From an uncultured Rhodospirillales bacterium (GTDB lineage Bacteria; Pseudomonadota; Alphaproteobacteria; Acetobacterales; Acetobacteraceae): 10,193 bases of DNA. Positions 1 to 8,800 of the stretch are shown here, piece by piece. Below the pieces are notes generated by a model. That model ran no database searches. It worked only from the letters and a program-made list of their open reading frames with translations, and was not told the DNA's origin. The first letter of the stretch is position 1. Every line of letters begins with the position of its first letter. The position numbers were made by a program, and so were the translations under genes. The stretch lies in the NCBI GenBank assembly GCA_903928045.1, contig CAIYPH010000294.1:1-10193 (forward strand), read 5' to 3'.

Positions 1-216
1 CTGACGCGCCGTCATCACCTCTTCGAGGCCGCGGCGGCCATCGAGCGCACCGAGCAGTTCGGCGCCTTCGCCGGACACGCGGTAGTAGCGATGCGCGGCG
101 CGGTCGTGGAACACGTACCAGGTCTGGCCCTGGTAGACGTGGCGATACATGTCGACCTGCGGTTTCAAGCGCAATTGGCCGGGGCGCACGGGGCCCTGCG
201 CAGTGGCGCCGCTCAT
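1..216 (-). CDS. PqqD-like N-terminal domain protein, probably start of an M50 peptidase/HlyD-type export component (partial)
   Basis: Only the first 72 codons are visible; the frame is open to the left edge. The start is the ATG at 216-214, which overlaps the stop of the upstream gene as ATGA and has a GGGAG ribosome site 8 nt before it. The peptide begins MSGATAQGPVRPGQLRLKPQ and continues with a pattern typical of PqqD-like winged helices: an RHVYQGQTWYVFHD strand pair, then RYYRVSGEGAELLGALDGRRG and an LEEV helix. In PqqD-like domains this fold binds peptide or partner proteins. At the head of a gene next to an HlyD-type adaptor, such a domain usually precedes an M50 zinc membrane peptidase and lipoyl/HlyD segments rather than serving in PQQ synthesis. 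That continuation is inferred, since no HExxH motif lies inside the window. Translational coupling to the GAF-HlyD gene suggests the two products are made in similar amounts and act together in the envelope. Confidence 0.72.
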   Translation of the reverse strand, partial: MSGATAQGPVRPGQLRLKPQVDMYRHVYQGQTWYVFHDRAAHRYYRVSGEGAELLGALDGRRGLEEVMTARQ

Positions 217-2120
217 GGGATCCACTCCCACAGCTTGAGCCGCGCCCAGGCCAGCATCGCATGGGTCCAGATCCAGACATGACGGCGCTCGCCTGCATCG
301 ATCTTGACGATGCCCTGCATGCCCGGCCGCAGCTCGCTGCGCACGCGCTCCTGGACCTCGGGGCTGGTGGCCTTGAGGTCGGCCTCGACGCGGAAGCTGG
401 TCTGGCCATCGCGCGCGGCGGCGATGGCGGTGATGCGGACGATTTCGACCGGCCAGAAATCATAGGGCAGGGACGACAGCACCAACCGGCCGGTTTGTCC
501 GGGGACCACGTCGGCGAAGTCGGCCTGCTCCACGTCCACCGCGACGCGGAAGTGTTCGAGCGGCGAAAGCTCGTAGAGCTGCTCGCCATGGCGCAGGGGG
601 GCGCCGATCTGCTGGGTCGGGTCGCCGGCGATCACCAGCGCGTCGAAGGGTGCCACCAGCGTCGCGCGGCTTAGGTTCTCGTCGACCATGCGCAGCTCGG
701 CCTCGAACTGCTGGCGCCGTGCGGTGGAAATGGCGGCCGCGGCCATTTCGCGCCGGCCGACCGCGTCGGTCACCTGGTGTTGCGCCTCGGCGATGCGGGC
801 CTGGAAATTGAGCCGCTGCAGCTTGAGGTCGCGATCATCGAGCCGCGCCAGCACCGCGCCGGCGCGCACCCGCTCGCCCGGCCGCAGGCGGGCCTCGGCG
901 AGATAGCCGTCGAACGGCACCACGATGGCGCGTTTCAGCTCGCCTTCCAGCGTGGCCCGTGCGGCCACCCGGTAGTCGCCCTTGGCGAACACGACAAACG
1001 CCAGCGCGGCCGCCGCGAGGGCCAGCGCGACCCAGCAGGTGCGGGTGGCGCCGATCGTCCAATCGCGCAGGGTGTGGCGGATGGCGATTCCGGCATGGGC
1101 GGGCAGGCTTTGCTGGGCGGCGAAGCGCAGTGCCAGCAACGGCGCCAGCAGGCGGGCCAGTTCGGCCCATGCGATGCGGGTGGGCTCGGCGGGGGCGGGG
1201 CCTTCGCCCTCCATGCAGAGCACCAGTGTGGCGCGCTCGGCGGTCATCGGGAAGCTCGCCGCCCAGTCCGCGTTGTGCGACCGGCACAGCCGGCTATGGG
1301 CGCCGATCGCCGCCATCTGCCCGTCCGGCACCGGCCACAGCACCGGCTGGCTGGAGGTTACGGCTTCGTCGAGCGCGGCTTCGAGGGCCACGATGAAATC
1401 CGTGCGCACGGTGGCGAGCCCGCCGCGCGAGGTTGCCACCGCCTTCTGGGACCCGGTGGTGGCCACGCCGAGACTGACGCGGGCCAGCCCGAACTGGTCG
1501 GCGAGGAACGTGCACAGGGCCTGACCGACCGAGGCCAGGGTGCCTTCGTTCGCCGCGATCGCCATCGCCTTGAGCACCAGCGCGGCCTGGCCGCGATCGT
1601 CCTGCCGGTCGCGGGTGCTGATGATGCGGCCGAACCAGGCGGTGCCCCATTGGACGAGACGGGTGGCGCGGTCGACCTGGCCCTCGGCATGGGAGGCGAC
1701 TTCGAGCGCCACGACGCCTTCGAGTTCCTCGCCGACCATGATCGGCACCGCGATCTGGCTCGGCAGATCGGCTGGTGCGTCGACCGCGCCGATCCCGCCG
1801 CCGGTCTGGCCGATCGGGCGGCGCAGCTGCAGGCAGCGCTCGGCGGCCTTGGCGAGGAGGAAACTGACCTCGCCGCCGCCATAGGTGGCGATGCGGGCAT
1901 AGCGCCGCCCCTCACCGGTGCGCAGCGCGACGAACCCGCCGACCACGACATGGCCGTCCTCGGTGACCGTCAGCGCCTGATCGATCGAAGCGACCAGGAG
2001 CCGCAGCCAGGCCTGCCCGAACACGGCGGGATCGTCGGATTGCAGCAGCTCGCGCCATGCAGCCGGATCGGTGAAGGCACCGTGATGTCGCGCGCGCAGC
2101 CCCGCGATCCCGCCACTCAT
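213..2120 (-). CDS. GAF-like sensor fused to HlyD-type periplasmic adaptor (membrane fusion protein)
   Basis: This 635-residue protein has a cytoplasmic sensory half and a periplasmic export half. Residues about 35-165 and 185-335 look like two divergent GAF-type alpha/beta domains: the first has the strand pattern IAVPIMVGEELEGVVALEV, the second begins with a helix after ALVLKAMAIAANEGTL. Residues about 361-379 (CWVALALAAAALAFVVFA) form a single membrane span. After it comes a membrane-fusion-protein core: the first lipoyl half at 385-427 (VVPFDGYLAEARLRPGERV, then GAVLARLDD), a short alpha-hairpin at 430-485, the second lipoyl half at 485-520 (ATLVAPFDALVIAGDPTQQI) and a beta-barrel at 520-610 ending in RPGMQGIVKI. 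The start is fixed by an in-frame stop 20 bases upstream. An AAGGG ribosome site lies 7 nt before the ATG. The hairpin is much shorter than in HlyD proteins that contact TolC. Likely role: an inner-membrane adaptor for export or maturation of the giant protein upstream. What the GAF half senses is unknown. Confidence 0.85.
   Translation of the reverse strand: MSGGIAGLRARHHGAFTDPAAWRELLQSDDPAVFGQAWLRLLVASIDQALTVTEDGHVVVGGFVALRTGEGRRYARIATYGGGEVSFLLAKAAERCLQLRRPIGQTGGGIGAVDAPADLPSQIAVPIMVGEELEGVVALEVASHAEGQVDRATRLVQWGTAWFGRIISTRDRQDDRGQAALVLKAMAIAANEGTLASVGQALCTFLADQFGLARVSLGVATTGSQKAVATSRGGLATVRTDFIVALEAALDEAVTSSQPVLWPVPDGQMAAIGAHSRLCRSHNADWAASFPMTAERATLVLCMEGEGPAPAEPTRIAWAELARLLAPLLALRFAAQQSLPAHAGIAIRHTLRDWTIGATRTCWVALALAAAALAFVVFAKGDYRVAARATLEGELKRAIVVPFDGYLAEARLRPGERVRAGAVLARLDDRDLKLQRLNFQARIAEAQHQVTDAVGRREMAAAAISTARRQQFEAELRMVDENLSRATLVAPFDALVIAGDPTQQIGAPLRHGEQLYELSPLEHFRVAVDVEQADFADVVPGQTGRLVLSSLPYDFWPVEIVRITAIAAARDGQTSFRVEADLKATSPEVQERVRSELRPGMQGIVKIDAGERRHVWIWTHAMLAWARLKLWEWIP
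225..229 (-). promoter_or_regulatory. Ribosome binding site of the PqqD-like gene, inside the upstream gene
   Basis: The minus strand reads GGGAG eight bases before the ATG at 216-214. It lies within the last codons (WEWIP) of the GAF-HlyD gene. Together with the ATGA overlap it supports translational coupling and decides the start codon. Confidence 0.6.
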
Positions 2121-2127
2121 CGGCGGG

Positions 2128-2132
2128 CCCTT
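2128..2132 (-). promoter_or_regulatory. Ribosome binding site of the GAF-HlyD gene
   Basis: The minus strand reads AAGGG, 7 nt before the ATG at 2120-2118. A GGGCCC palindrome (2125-2130) overlaps it. There is no other plausible start nearby because an in-frame TGA lies at 2139-2141. Confidence 0.55.
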
Positions 2133-2148
2133 GGGCGGTCAGCGCGAA

Positions 2149-2157
2149 GGGGGGGGG
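2149..2157 (-). repeat. Nine-base homopolymer (G9 on +, C9 on the transcript) in the leader of the GAF-HlyD gene
   Basis: Nine consecutive G residues stand on the plus strand in the 55-bp gap between the DUF3467 stop and the GAF-HlyD start, 28 bases before the ATG. On the transcript this is a C9 run ahead of the ribosome site. Runs of this length can slip during replication and change spacer length. Here the run is non-coding, so slippage would alter leader folding rather than reading frame. Confidence 0.85.
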
Positions 2158-2175
2158 CTACGGCCAATGATGCGC

Positions 2176-2469
2176 TCAGCCCAGCGTGCCGAAGTTCCGC
2201 TCGTATTCCTCGATCGTCTTGACCAGCATCCCCATCAGCCGCTTGGCCGCGTGCGGGTTGAGCAGGATACGGTCCGACAGCGAGACCTCGACCTCCTCGC
2301 CGGCGTTCATCCAGGCTTGGCTGGTGCCGAACAGCACCATGATCTCTTCGCGCGTGGTCGCCACATTGCACACATTGGCGTAGGCGGTGCGCATCTTGGT
2401 ATCGTCCCAGCGGATCTTGGTCTGGCCGACCATGCTGGTCTTGGGGCCGGGGCGCTCGTCGTTCTGCAT
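2176..2469 (-). CDS. DUF3467 family small protein
   Basis: This 97-residue protein matches the DUF3467 pattern. An N-terminal strand (KIRWDDTKMRTAYANVCNV) leads into a turn with REEIMVLFGTSQAW, then a strand with ILLNPHAAKRLMGMLVKTI and a terminal EEYERNFG. The 'I-L-x-P-x-x-A-K-R-L-x-x-x-L' core followed by an 'E-x-F-G' end is the family hallmark. It has no signal peptide or membrane span, so it is presumably cytoplasmic. The family has no settled biochemical role. The ATG at 2469-2467 is preferred because an AGTGAG ribosome site lies 6 nt before it; a GTG 42 bases upstream in the same frame would add an unconvincing 14-residue extension. It starts 56 bp after the stop of the giant gene and ends 55 bp before the GAF-HlyD gene. 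The position suggests an accessory or chaperone-like job for export of the giant protein, but this is inference. Confidence 0.85.
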   Translation of the reverse strand: MQNDERPGPKTSMVGQTKIRWDDTKMRTAYANVCNVATTREEIMVLFGTSQAWMNAGEEVEVSLSDRILLNPHAAKRLMGMLVKTIEEYERNFGTLG

Positions 2470-2475
2470 TTTTGA

Positions 2476-2481
2476 CTCACT
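2476..2481 (-). promoter_or_regulatory. Ribosome binding site of the DUF3467 gene
   Basis: The minus strand reads AGTGAG, 6 nt before the ATG at 2469-2467. This is an imperfect match to AGGAGG. It favours the ATG over the upstream in-frame GTG at 2511-2509. Confidence 0.45.
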
Positions 2482-2525
2482 CAGGTTGCTAAACGGCAGG
2501 TCTGAAGGCACGCGTCCGCCGCGGT

Positions 2526-2822
2526 TCAGGCGGCGATGGTCGCCACGCCGGCGACCGCGATCGGCGCCGCGAGGTCGAGGATCAGCTCGGGCGCGTCCAC
2601 CCCATCAAGGATCAGCACCGGGCCGTTGGTCTGGGCGGTGTCGGTCACCCAGTAGCCGTGGGTGGGATCGAGGATGAAGGTGGTGCCGGCCGGCCGGATG
2701 GCCGAACTGGCGGGCGAGGCCGGCGCGGGCAGCGGGATGCTGACCGATTGCGCGGCCTGGGCGAGCTGGCTGAGGCTGTTGCCGGACGCGAGCGTCTGAT
2801 TGCCGGAGACCAGATGGATCGA
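2526..2822 (-). other. Repeat-free C-terminal tail of the giant protein, candidate type I secretion signal
   Basis: After the decayed GQTG anchor, residues 2458-2555 lack nonapeptides. The tail has a polar helix-like stretch (LSQLAQAAQS), a Pro/Ala linker (IPLPAPASPASSAIRPAG), a small beta segment (TFILDPTHGYWVTD) and an acidic-hydrophobic end (LDGVDAPELILDLAAP) finishing in small hydrophobic residues (VAGVATIAA). Uncleaved type I secretion signals lie in the last 50-100 residues after RTX repeats and have this kind of composition. The assignment rests on position and composition only. Confidence 0.5.
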
Positions 2823-5800
2823 GCCGGTCTGCCCGAAGATCGCGTCGAGCGTTCCGGCAGTGGAGATCACGTTCGCGCCCGCGCCGCCGAAGGCGATGTC
2901 CGCACCGGTGCCGAGATTGATGATATCATTGCCACCGAGCAGGTTTTCCCGCGTCTTGGCATCAATGACGCCGACGCCCGGAGTGGGATCGCGGGTCACC
3001 TGACCGGACGCGCCGAACACCACGTCACTCCCGTTGCCGACGGTGATGGTGTTGTTGCCAGCGCCGCCGAGGATGATGTCATTGCCGTTGCCGGCGACGA
3101 TCGTGCCGCCCGCGGTCGCCAGCGGAGTGTTGAGGCTGGCGAACGGCCCGCCGCGCGTGGCGGGGTTGACGTCTCCGTAGATCGGCACGGTGCGGCTGAC
3201 GATATCGGGGTTGCTGCCATCGGCGCGCGCCGCCGAACTCAGCAGAGTGAAGCCCGTGACGTTGACGGTGCCGAGATGGCCGAGGATCACGGCATTGCCG
3301 TTGCCCGCGACGATAGTGTTGGTGCCGGCGCCGCCGAAGACGGTGTTGCTGGCGTTGCGGGCACCGACGCCCACCGTGATGGTGTCGCTGCCGCCAAGGT
3401 TTTCCTCGACCGTCTGGGCGATCACCACGCCGCCGGTGCGGGCATCGCGGGTGACCGCGCCGGATGCGCCGAAGACCACGTTGGTGCCGGCGCCGGCGGT
3501 GATGGTGTTGTTGCCGCCGCCGCCCATGATGATGTTGTTGCCGTTGCCGGCCGCGATGGTGTCCGCACCGGTGGCAACCGCGGTGCCGAGGCCCGCGGCG
3601 GCGCCGGCGGTGCCGGGCACCACGTTGCCGAGTTGCGGCACGGTGCGGCTCCACACGTCAGGCTTGGAGCCGTCCGCGCGCTGGCTCGAGGTGAAGTTGC
3701 TGAGATTGGCGTTATCGACCACGCCGAGATGGCCGAGCACGATGTTGTTGCCGCCGCCCACCACGATCTGGTTGGCGCCGATGCCGCCGAACACGAGGTC
3801 ACCCACCAGGCCGCGCAGCCCGACGGTGATGCTGTTGTTGCCACCGATCGCCTCTTCGACGGTGCTGGCGTAGACGATGCCGCCGTTGAGCGGATTGCGG
3901 GTGACCGCGCCGGCCGCGCCGAAGATCACGTTCTGGCCGAGGCCAGCGACGATGGTGTTGTTGCCGGCGCCGCCCATGATCACGTTGGTACCGTTGCCGG
4001 CATAGATGGTCGAGCTGGTGCCCGCCACCGGCCGGTCTAGCCCGGCCGCGCCCTGGCTGCTCGCGGGGGAGAGGTTGCCGATTTCGGGCAGCGAGCGGCC
4101 GATCACGTCCGGATGCAGGCCGGTGACGCGCTGGCCCAGGGTGAACTGGGTTTGCGCGGCGTAGTTGACCTGTCCGAGATGGCCCAGCAACACGTTGCTG
4201 CGGCTGCCGGCCGTGATCAGGTTGTTGCCGATGCCGCCCATGACGACGTTGTTGCCGTCGGCCACCGCGATGATGTTGTTGCCGCCGTACTGCTCCTCGA
4301 GCGTGGTGGTGAACACCACGGCCTTGGTGACGGCATCGCGGGTCACGGAACCAGTGGCACCCATGACGACGTTGTTGCCGACGCCGGCGGTGATGGTGTT
4401 GTTGCCGGCGCCGCCCATGATGACGTTGTTGCCGGCGCCCGCGGTGATCACCGAACCATCGGCACCCGCGGTGGGCACCACATCGAGACCCGGGGTGACC
4501 GGGGCGCCGGGCACCAGGCTGCCGATCTCCGGCAGATAGCGGCCGAGCACGTCCGGCCGGCTGCCATCCGAGCGCTGCAGGGTGGAGAAGGACGCCCAGA
4601 CGTTGAGGTTCACCCGGCCGAGATGGCCGAGGATCATGTTGGCACCATCACCGGCGGCGATGGTGTTGTGACCGAGACCGCCGAAAATCGCGTCGTTGGC
4701 GACGCCGCCGACGCCGATGGTCAGCGTGTTGTTGCCGGACTGCGACTCCTCGGTGGTCTGGGCCACCAGCAGCGCATTGCCAGCGGTGCCATCGCGGGTG
4801 ATGGCCCCCGCGGCGCCGAACACCACGTCGGTGCCGGTGCCGGCGGTGATGGTGTTGTTGCCGGCGCCGCCGAGGATCATGTCGTTGCCGTTGCCGGCCA
4901 CGATGGTCGCCCCGGTGGTGTTCAAGGTCGCGCCGTCCTGGGCGCGGAAGTAGCCGATGATATCGGGTGTGAGGCCGGTATGATCGGGGGCGGCGAGGCG
5001 ATCGAGGCTGAGGAAGCCGATATGGCCGAAAATCACGTCCGCGCCGTTGCCGGCGGTGATCGTGTTGGTGCCGGCGCCGCCGAACACCACGTCCGCGCCA
5101 TCGCCATTCTTGATGACATTATTGCCGCCGACCTTCTCCTCGCCCGTCAGGGTCTGCGCCGTGTGCAGCGCGATACCGCCGGCGAGCAGCGAGTCGACCA
5201 CCACCTGGCCGTTGGCGCCGAACACCACTTCCTGCGGCAGGGTGCCTTCGCTGGTGGTGATGCGGTTGTTGCCGCCGCCGCCCATGATGATGGCGGTGTT
5301 GTCGGTGGTGATGAAGTTGTTGCCGGTGCCGGCGGCCGCGCCGTCCATGCCGGTGACGGTGAGCGCCTGATAGACCGCGGGCGAGCCCGGCGTGCCGGTG
5401 GTGACGCTGCCGAAGCCGCCGACGATCACGTCAAAACCCGCGCCGGTCGAGGTTCCGGAGCCGGCGTTGTAGACGCCGCCATGGATCTCGTTGTTGCCGG
5501 CGCCGCCGAAGATGAACTCGTTGCCGGTACCGCCGGTAACCGTGGCATTGCCGCCCGAGGTTTCGTCGGTGGTGTGCGCCGAGACGAAGTTGATCGCGCG
5601 CCCGAGCGCGCCATCGCGCACCACGACGCCCTCATGCGCCATGATCACCTCGGGGCCAACCCCGCCATGGATCACGTTGGCGCCGAAGCCGGCCACCACC
5701 ACGTCATTGCCCGATCCGAGGGTGATGAGGTCACTGCCGCCGACACCCACGGTCGCCGTGGTGGTGAACAGCCCGCCGGAACCGCCAGCAGGTCCATCAA

Positions 5801-8800
5801 CGGTGCCGAGATTGCCGACGATGACATCGTTGCCCGAGCCAGAGGCAATCGTGTTGGCGCCGCTGCCACCGAACAGGATGGAGTTGCCGCCGCCGCCGGT
5901 CACCACATTGGCGCCGCCCACCGTGCTGTCGGCCACCGCGAGCACGACGCCCGCGCTGCCATTCAGGGTGACGGTGCCAGTGGAGCCGAAAATGACGTCA
6001 TGCCCGGCGCCGCCGGTGATGGTGTTGTTTCCGCCACCGCCGAAGATGTAGTCGTCGCCGTTGCCGCCGGTGATTGTGTTGTTGCCATCGCTCGACGAAG
6101 ACGCATCGTCCGAGATTTGCGTGCTGGTGATCGTAGTGGTCGAGGAGGCGGTCGACGAATTGGGGCCGTTGCCGAAAATCACGTTGTTGCCGGCGCCATT
6201 GGCGATGCTGATGCGGTTGTTGCCTTCGCCGCCCCAGATGGTGTTGTTGCCACCGCCGGCGACGATGGTGTCGTTGCCCTTGCCGCCCCAGATGGTGTTG
6301 TTGCCGGTGCCGACGATGATGATGTCGGCAGCACTGCTGCCGATGATGGTGTTGTTGCCGCTGCCGGCACTGATCGTCAGCCGGCCGCTGGTGCCGGTGA
6401 TGATGTTGTTGCCGTTGCCGACGGTGATGGTGGTATCCGAGGCCGCGCCGGTGATGACGTTGTTGCCATCGCCGAGGGTCACCACCGGGTCAACGCGGAC
6501 GCCCGAGAGATCGATCGTGTCGTTGCCGTCGCCGCCGGTGATGGTCACGTCCGCGGTCACGGTGCCGGTGAACTTAACGGTGTTGTTGCCATCGCCCATG
6601 TCGGCGGTGATCACGCCCGTGCTGCTGTAGCTGACCGGGGAGCCGCCGTTGCCGGAGACCGTGAAGGACGCGCTGTTGGACGAGCCCTGGCCGCCGGTGC
6701 CGTTGACGATGAAGGTCTGGTCGGCGGTGTAGAGGTTGCTGCCGTTTTCCTGCTGGTCCGAATTGTTGCCCATGTTGAGCGAGGCCGTGCTGCCAACCTG
6801 GTGCACGAGGTTGGGCGTCGAATGCTCGGCCGCGTAGCTGTAGGAGAAGCTCAACAGGGTGACGTTGAGGATGTCGAACTGGCCCTCGTAGAGGGTGATC
6901 CGGCCGGCCACGAATGTGTCGATGCCGACCCAGAACCAGGCATAGATGCGCGCCGTCAACTCGCCCGAGATGTCGAACATGTTGAGCGGGTTGTGGGTGA
7001 TCTCGTCGAGCAGGACGGAGATGTGGATCTTGCCGGTACCGCTCGGGTCATGCAGCTGGAAGTTGACCGTGCCCTTGATTTCGCCGCCGATGCCGGCCGC
7101 CACGAGGAACAGATCCACGCCCGCCTGCACGCCGATGCTGGCATAGAAGCTGAGCTGCGGGCCGAGCGTATCGTCGATGTAGAACCCGTCGAGCAGATCC
7201 AGCACCTGGTGGTCGGACTCGAACCGCATGATGCCGGAGGTGTCGTAGCCGAAGGCGAGATTGATGTTCACGCCGGCGCCGAACGTCACCGTCGCAATCA
7301 CCGGAACTGGGCCGACCTCGAAGTGAAAGTCGTAGCTCTTGGTGAAGGAGATGTTGAAGGTCGGCAGCGTGACATGCACGAGATCGACCGGGCTGACCTG
7401 GCCCATCAGCAACCCGATCATCGCCATCGGGTCATGCAGGATCGGGAAATCGATCACCGGCTTGCCGCCGGCACCGGTGCTGCTCTGCAGGTTGCCGATC
7501 TGGCTGCCGACATTCTTGCCGCCAGCGTTGATGCTGTTCAGCTTGTTCATCGACGACGAGGACGAGGCGTTGGCCAGGCTTGCCTGCGCCGCGCTGGTAT
7601 CGGCATGGCTGACCGCGGTTTTCGAGGCCAGCGGATCGACGCTGCTGCTGGTCAGCGAGGTCTGGTTGGCCGCATAGGTCGGGCCAAGCACGAAGGTGCC
7701 AAAATCCAGCCCGATATTGCCGCTGCCCGAATTGGCCAGTGCGTCGAGCGTATTCACCAGCTGGGTGATATCGTCGAGAATCTTAATGAACTTGACCGCT
7801 TCCTTGATCCCCGGCGTTCCGATGGTCCCGGCGATGTCAAGCAGCGAGGTCGGCCCGATGATCTGGGACACCCCTGGGATCGGCGCCGTCAGGAAGTCCA
7901 GGAAGGGCTGCATCGGCCCGGTGACCTTCTCGAGGTCATCCAGGATCGGCTTGAGGAACTTGGTAAGGAACGAACCGAGGTCGAGCGTCACGTCGACGAA
8001 GGTGAGCGGCGTGACGACGCCCGACACAACGCCCGTCGGCAGGGTGCCGATGAACGCCTTGTCGTAGCTGTAGACGAATTCCAGCTCCGTCTTCACCGAA
8101 GGCGCCGCGGTCGAGACGCTGCCAAAGCCAAAACCGGTGTCGATCATCAGGTCGACGTTGAGGGTGGTGGCAATGTAGGCGCGCACCACCTTGCCGGCGC
8201 TGAACTGGCTGAAGAACAGCGTGCCGGTGGTGCTGGTATCGTTTGGCCCGATATCGGCGATCACATCGCCGCTGAGGCTGGTGCCGGTCAGCGTCACGGT
8301 GCCACCGAGGGCCTGCGCGGTCAGCGTGGTGCCGTTGGTCGCCTGCGCGGTCAGGAAGCCGATATTGATCGATGCGGAGAACGTGCTCGGCAGCGACACC
8401 GCGATGCCGAGGTCGAGCGCATGGGTGGTCTTGAAATTGGCGGTCAGGACGTTGTTGGGATCGTTGTTGGAAACGAAGTTCGTCACCGCATTGGACGTGC
8501 CCATGTCGTAGACGAAGAAGCCCTTGCCCTTCAGGTAGCCGAACCCGAGGGTGCCTTGGAGCACCACCTTGATGTCGGCCTGCGCATTCTGCATCGACAG
8601 CCCAAGCCCGGGAATCCCGAGGTCGGTCGACAGATTGACCGAGGTGTCGAGCAGCGTATCGCTGAACGTCCAGACGAAGGAGATGATGGTCGGCGCGCTG
8701 ATGCTGTCGATGTAGGAGTAGACCTTGCCCGGCATGCCGATCAGCTGCAGCACATAGTCCAGGCCCTGGGTGACGATGTTCTGCGTCGTCGCGGGCTGGC

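Noticed and set aside
1..216. A true pqqD gene of PQQ biosynthesis
   Set aside because: The PqqD-like fold is present, but the neighbours are export genes and the frame does not end where a free-standing PqqD would be expected to show its terminal region. It is more likely the first domain of a longer protein.
777..2222. Long plus-strand open frame (481 codons) opposite the GAF-HlyD gene
   Set aside because: Its product is low-complexity Gly/Ala/His/Arg sequence with no recognisable fold. Stops are rare because of high GC in the third codon position of the real minus-strand gene.
2470..2511. GTG at 2511-2509 as the DUF3467 start, adding 14 residues
   Set aside because: The extension has no family similarity and the internal ATG has a better-placed ribosome site.
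2470..2525. Terminator between the giant gene and the DUF3467 gene
   Set aside because: No GC-rich hairpin followed by a T run is seen on the minus strand; the gap looks like a simple operon spacer.
2658..4040. Long plus-strand open frame (460 codons) opposite the repeat region
   Set aside because: It mirrors the glycine/asparagine repeats on the other strand (runs of Asp/Ala/Gly/Val) and has no independent start signal or domain.
3041..6600. Repeated gttgttgcc-type sequence resembling a CRISPR array or DNA-level satellite
   Set aside because: The repeats are in frame and encode Gly-Asn-Asn turns. Spacing varies in multiples of three and there are no unique spacers of constant length.
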